Below, one piece after another: positions 60,459 to 64,000 of a stretch of DNA of 64,000 bases. This stretch comes from Paraburkholderia sp. Tr-20389 (lineage in GTDB: Bacteria; Pseudomonadota; Gammaproteobacteria; Burkholderiales; Burkholderiaceae). The position numbers and the translations under genes were made by a program. Position 1 is the first letter of the stretch; every line of letters starts with the position of its first letter. The stretch spans positions 1 to 64,000 of the forward strand of contig NZ_JAAGPD010000005.1 of assembly GCF_017104565.1 (NCBI RefSeq). The letters run 5' to 3'. The notes below the pieces were generated by a model. That model saw only the letters and a list, made by a program, of their open reading frames with translations. It was not told the DNA's origin and searched no databases.

Positions 60459-62840
60459 TCATGCAGCGTGCGAAGCCGCGTACTGCGCCCACATTCCTTC
60501 GAATGCCGCTTTAAGGTTGACCGCGAAGCGCCGCGCGTCGCACAGCGGCGACGCCAGCGTCTGCGCCCGCAAACCTTCGCGCAATCCCGCGAGACGCTCG
60601 GGCTGCGACGCCCACATGCGAGCTATTTCGATGTATGCGTCTTCGTCGCGCGCAATCCATTCGGCGTGGTCCGCTGCGTGGAGCACACTCTCGCAGATGT
60701 GGGTGACGAAGCGGTCGCCGGCGAGCGCCACGACGGGCGTGCCCATCCACAGCGCTTCCGCCGTCGTGGTGCCGCCCGGATACGGAAACGGGCTCAACAT
60801 GATGTCGACGCGGTTGTACGCCTCCAGGTATTCGTGCCGAGGAGAGCCGCCTTCGAGAATCAGACGCGACGCGTCGATACCGTGCGCCCCGAAACCGTCG
60901 ATCATCAATCCGCGAGCTTCGTTGGCGTCGAGGCGGTGCGCCTTGAGCATCAGCTTCGATCCGGGCACGGCGTGCAGAATGCGCGACCAAGTCCCGATCA
61001 CGCCGGGCGTGACCTTGAGGAGCTTGCCGAAATAGCCGAACGTGACGTGGCCGTTGCGTTGCATCGGCAAGGGGCCGACGCTCACGTCGTCGTCAGGCGG
61101 CGTGAAGCACAGATAGCTGTCGGGCAAACGCCAGATCCTCTCGCTGTAGTGCGATTCTTCATCGACGGGCACCACACGCGGATCGCCTAGCAGGTAGTCG
61201 ATCTGCGGCACGCCCGTCGTGCCGAAATAGCCGAGCCAGGTCACCTGCACGGGCGCGGGCTTGCGCGCGAAAAGCGGCAAACGGTTGTGCACCGTGTGGC
61301 CCGACAGATCGACAAGAATGTCGATTCCATCGTCGCGGATCATCTGCGCAGCCTGCGTATCCGACACGTTCACGAGACTGCGCCACACGTCGAAGCGTCG
61401 CTTCAGGCGTTGTGTAATGGGGTCTTCGTCGCTGGCTCGCGTCGCATAAGCGATCAGATCGAAGCTGCCGTCGGCAAAATGCTCCATCGCCGATTCGATG
61501 AAGATCCCGACGGGATGCAGCTGCAAGTCGCCCGAAACAAAACCGATGCGCAATTTGCGTCCATCGTTTCGCCGTGGCGGATGTGCGTACGGCTTCGCGC
61601 GTCGGGCGACGCGCTCGCCGAATTCACGCGCAGCGGCGAGCGTTTCCGAAGGAGTCGTGCCGGCATGCGTGGCGAGATCGAAAATGAGGCGATTGTGCGC
61701 AAGCTCCAGATCGCCGTCGATCGCGAGACCACGCCGATAGCTGTCGATCGCGCCGTCCGCGTCGCCGAGGATACTCAATGTGTCGCCCAGATTGAGGTGC
61801 GGCACAGGCAGATGCGGCGCGAGTTCGATGGCGATGCGAGCGCTCTTGAGTGCTTCGTCGGCTCGGCCATGCTTGAGCAACGCGACGGACAAGCGGTGAT
61901 GCGCGTCCGCGTCGCGCGGCGCAAGTTCTGTCGCCGTCTGGAAACAGAGGACTGCCGCGTCGAGCTTGCCGGCTTCCCGGTAAGCGTCGCCGAGTTCCAG
62001 ATAACCCGATGCCTCATTGGGCGCGAGTTCCACCGCGTTCGTCAGAGCCAGCGCAGCTTCGTCCCAGCGATGGCGGCCGCGCAGCCACTGCGCGAGCATG
62101 CGAAGACGCGCGGCATTGGCGGGATCGCGTCGCGCCGCCTGTTGCAGTACTTCGATCGCGGCGTCGATTTCGCCGCCCGCGTGCAGCAGCTTCGCGAGAC
62201 TGTCGTAGCTGTCCACACGATTCGGATCGAGCGCGAGCGCGCGACGGAACGCGGCAATCGAAGCGTCCGCGTTGCCGCGCCCTGCTTCTGCGCGCGCCAG
62301 GTTGCCGAACGCATCCGCGTAGTCGGGCCTGTGCGCGAGCGCCTTCTGATACGCCAGCACCGCGTTGGGGAGATCGCCGAGATCCTTCAGCGCGTTGCCG
62401 AGATTGTTGTACGCCTCCGCGTAGCCGGGCCGCAGCTCGATCGCCGTTGCACAGCTCATCATCGCGGCGTTCGCGTCGCCCGCTTCGCGTAACGCGTTGC
62501 CGAGATTGTTGTGCGCCTCGGCGTAATCGGGACGCAGATTCACCGCATGCCGGTAGCCTTCGATCGCTTCGCCAAGCTGACGACGTCCGAGCAGCACGTT
62601 GCCCAGATTGTTGTAGTAGACGGCATTCGGATTCGCCGCAATCGATGCGCGCATCAACGCGATGCCCGCGTCCGCGCGATTCGTCTGGCACGCGAGCAGT
62701 CCGGAGAAATGCAGTGCGTCGGATTGCGCCGGCTCGGTTTGCAGAATGGCGTCGTAGAGCGCCTGTGCGTCGGCGAGGCGCCCTGCCTGATGATGCGTCA
62801 GCGCGGCGTTCAGAAGACTGGGAATGTCGTGCATGGTCAA
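60459..62840 (-). CDS. TPR / O-GlcNAc transferase-like (GT41) protein, copy 2
   Basis: 793 aa. Same architecture as the downstream gene: TPR repeats to about residue 390, then a GT41 catalytic region with L-R-I-G-F-V-S-G-D-L-Q-L-H-P-V-G, D-L-S-G-H-T-V-H-N-R, K-P-A-P-V-Q-V-T-W-L-G-Y, a Lys in F-G-Y-F-G-K-L-L-K, and P-Y-P-G-G-T-T-T-A-E-A-L-W-M-G-T-P-V-V. Catalytic cores are clearly paralogous but well diverged, while several TPR units (for example R-P-G-Y-A-E-A-Y-N-N-L-G-N-A-L-K-D-L-G) are identical. It begins 16 bp after the methyltransferase gene and is followed after 51 bp by copy 1. Confidence 0.9.
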   Translation of the reverse strand: MTMHDIPSLLNAALTHHQAGRLADAQALYDAILQTEPAQSDALHFSGLLACQTNRADAGIALMRASIAANPNAVYYNNLGNVLLGRRQLGEAIEGYRHAVNLRPDYAEAHNNLGNALREAGDANAAMMSCATAIELRPGYAEAYNNLGNALKDLGDLPNAVLAYQKALAHRPDYADAFGNLARAEAGRGNADASIAAFRRALALDPNRVDSYDSLAKLLHAGGEIDAAIEVLQQAARRDPANAARLRMLAQWLRGRHRWDEAALALTNAVELAPNEASGYLELGDAYREAGKLDAAVLCFQTATELAPRDADAHHRLSVALLKHGRADEALKSARIAIELAPHLPVPHLNLGDTLSILGDADGAIDSYRRGLAIDGDLELAHNRLIFDLATHAGTTPSETLAAAREFGERVARRAKPYAHPPRRNDGRKLRIGFVSGDLQLHPVGIFIESAMEHFADGSFDLIAYATRASDEDPITQRLKRRFDVWRSLVNVSDTQAAQMIRDDGIDILVDLSGHTVHNRLPLFARKPAPVQVTWLGYFGTTGVPQIDYLLGDPRVVPVDEESHYSERIWRLPDSYLCFTPPDDDVSVGPLPMQRNGHVTFGYFGKLLKVTPGVIGTWSRILHAVPGSKLMLKAHRLDANEARGLMIDGFGAHGIDASRLILEGGSPRHEYLEAYNRVDIMLSPFPYPGGTTTAEALWMGTPVVALAGDRFVTHICESVLHAADHAEWIARDEDAYIEIARMWASQPERLAGLREGLRAQTLASPLCDARRFAVNLKAAFEGMWAQYAASHAA

Positions 62841-62856
62841 ACGTCGTCCGGCCGGT

Positions 62857-64000
62857 TCAATAAGGATGCGACTGCGTGAAGAAATCGACGAGGCCGCCGT
62901 CGTGCTCGATCATCACGCGCTTCGTCGCGATGCCTTCACGCGTCATCTCGGCGATGATGTCGCGCGCGCGCCATTGCGTCGGAATCACGATCACGTCGAC
63001 ATCGGTCTGCTTCAGCACGTCGCGGAACTCGATCCGCTGGCCGGTGCCCGGCACGAAGGTGCCGACCTTGCCCGGATCCGAATCGACGACGAGTGGAAAG
63101 CGCTCGGCATCCGCGCCGAAATGATGGATGAACGCCGCCGCCTTGCCCGTGCCGCCCCAGATCGCGACGCGCTGACCCGACGCGCTCAGTTGCGACAGTT
63201 GCTGCGAAATCGTCGCGCGGCTTTCCACAGTGCGGGCCGCGAAACGCGTAGAGGCTTCCGCACGAGAGCGCGCGTGCGCGGGCACCGCGAGCTTCACGAG
63301 TGCGTAGACGACCTCTCCGTCATAGCCGTGATCGAGCGTGACGATTTCACCGGCGCGCGACATCAGCGTGCGGAACGATTCCGTCGTGAAGTGCGACACA
63401 TGCTCGTAGAAAAAATCGGCGAGACGATGCGTGTCGAACACCCGGTCGATGCACGGCACTTCCGCGAACAGCCAGCAATTCTTGCCCGCCGACATCGCGC
63501 CCCATGCGAGTGCTTCGAGCAGGCGTGCCGGTCCCGTCAGATGCTCGAGCACATGGCGAATCACGATCGCATCCGGCCCGAACGCGCGCATATCGGCGAG
63601 CGGCTCGAACAGGCGCGGATGAAACTCGACGCCAAGACCTGTCTCCGGCGTCGCATTCGGATCGAAGCCGATGAAGCGGCCACCCGGACGCGCCTGCGCG
63701 AGTCCGCGCACGAAATGCCCTTCGCCGCAGCCGATTTCGACGACGTTCGGTGCATCGGGCAAGCGCGACAGTACGAGATCGCGTGTCTGCGCGAGATGCC
63801 CCTTCCAGATGCTGCCGCTGTTGAACATCCGGTTCGGGTTGCTTTGATACGGAATCGCGTCGTATTCGAAGCGGTGATTCCACACGTGCGTGCACGACGG
63901 GCACTGCACGAAATCCTGCGCATGACGCGGCAGCGATTGCGCGGCGTGCGCGGAGCCGGGCCACGCGAGCGTCGCCAGGGTCTGCTCGCCCGCCGGAAAA
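62857..64000 (-). CDS. Class I SAM-dependent methyltransferase, sugar C-methyltransferase-like (5' end outside window)
   Basis: The frame stays open to the window edge beyond the GTG at 63909, so the start is not visible; at least 380 codons. Order: a zinc-binding-type segment (Q-C-P-S-C-T-H-V-W-N), then a SAM domain with V-V-E-I-G-C-G-E-G-H-F and an H-V-L-E-H-L motif, then a C-terminal Rossmann-like domain (V-A-I-W-G-G-T-G-K-A-A-A-F, V-D-V-I-V-I-P-T-Q-W). This is the layout of Methyltransf_13/23/14 proteins that act on nucleotide sugars. It heads the unit with the two GT41-like genes and may modify the sugar they transfer. Confidence 0.85.
   Translation of the reverse strand, partial: FPAGEQTLATLAWPGSAHAAQSLPRHAQDFVQCPSCTHVWNHRFEYDAIPYQSNPNRMFNSGSIWKGHLAQTRDLVLSRLPDAPNVVEIGCGEGHFVRGLAQARPGGRFIGFDPNATPETGLGVEFHPRLFEPLADMRAFGPDAIVIRHVLEHLTGPARLLEALAWGAMSAGKNCWLFAEVPCIDRVFDTHRLADFFYEHVSHFTTESFRTLMSRAGEIVTLDHGYDGEVVYALVKLAVPAHARSRAEASTRFAARTVESRATISQQLSQLSASGQRVAIWGGTGKAAAFIHHFGADAERFPLVVDSDPGKVGTFVPGTGQRIEFRDVLKQTDVDVIVIPTQWRARDIIAEMTREGIATKRVMIEHDGGLVDFFTQSHPY

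Noticed and set aside
59397-61190. Plus-strand 597-aa ORF opposite the GT41-like genes
   Set aside because: Spans the ends of two convincing minus-strand genes; Arg/Val/Ala-rich shadow.
59700-62600. Many copies of AACGCGTTGCCGAGATTGTT-like DNA, considered as a CRISPR or tandem repeat array
   Set aside because: The spacing is that of 34-codon TPR units inside open reading frames; no spacers.

Overview
The window is high-GC DNA from a beta-proteobacterium of the Burkholderia/Paraburkholderia type. This is inferred from the gene order (fliLMNOPQR, flgLK, flgJ-B, flgAMN, fliA-flhG-flhF, flhAB, cheZYBDR-mcp-cheWAY, motBA, flhCD, fliCDT), from the DUF2844/DUF3443 pair and short H-NS family protein common in that group, and from short inverted intergenic repeats. 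No tRNA, rRNA, CRISPR array, prophage or insertion sequence was recognised. About 54 genes are supported, most of them for flagella and chemotaxis.

Layout. 1-5903 (+): end of fliK, then fliLMNOPQR (C-ring and export gate). 6747-9955 (-): flgL and flgK. 10959-11708 (-): a YcgR/PilZ brake. 12106-19904 (-): flgJIHGFEDCB (rod, rings, hook). 20145-22401 (+): flgA, flgM, flgN. 23336-26844 (-): flhF, flhG, fliA in transcription order. 27178-30485 (-): flhB, flhA. 30687-32538 (-): a DUF2844 exported protein and a DUF3443 lipoprotein. 32891-44411 (-): motA, motB, cheY1, cheA, cheW, mcp, cheR, cheD, cheB, cheY, cheZ in transcription order. 44572-45633 (-): flhD, flhC, the master regulator. 46331-53611: housekeeping and accessory genes (glycosyltransferase, H-NS-like protein, aquaporin, small exported protein, HAD phosphatase, BadF-type kinase, Tag glycosylase, an unknown protein, rpsU). 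53907-54848: aldo/keto reductase. 55080-57818 (+): fliC, fliD, fliT. 57966-64000 (-): a methyltransferase cut by the window edge, followed by two tandem TPR/O-GlcNAc-transferase-like proteins that face the flagellin genes and are probably its glycosylation machinery.

Regulation that can be read from the sequence: FlhDC is encoded here and FliA (sigma-28) is encoded here. Sigma-28-type promoters (TAAAGTTT-N11-GCCGATAA) are visible upstream of motA, ycgR, flgM, fliC and, more weakly, flgK. The promoter before flgM decides its start codon. Intrinsic terminators separate the operons.

Most unusual features: (i) four copies of a nested-palindrome intergenic element, three of which have a 28-bp inverted repeat around an exactly 80-bp core, one copy having its centre inverted relative to its arms; (ii) a FlhG that keeps its FlhF-activating N-terminal motif but lacks both Walker A lysines; (iii) a DUF3443 lipoprotein with the two-lobed signature of a pepsin-type aspartic protease, paired with a DUF2844 protein; (iv) a CheD with a C-terminal tail of three R-[IV]-E-L-F repeats that resemble the receptor's C-terminal W-E-T-F tether; (v) paired GT41-type transferases next to fliCDT; (vi) a perfect 23-bp tandem duplication and an RcsB/BvgA-like inverted repeat upstream of flhD.
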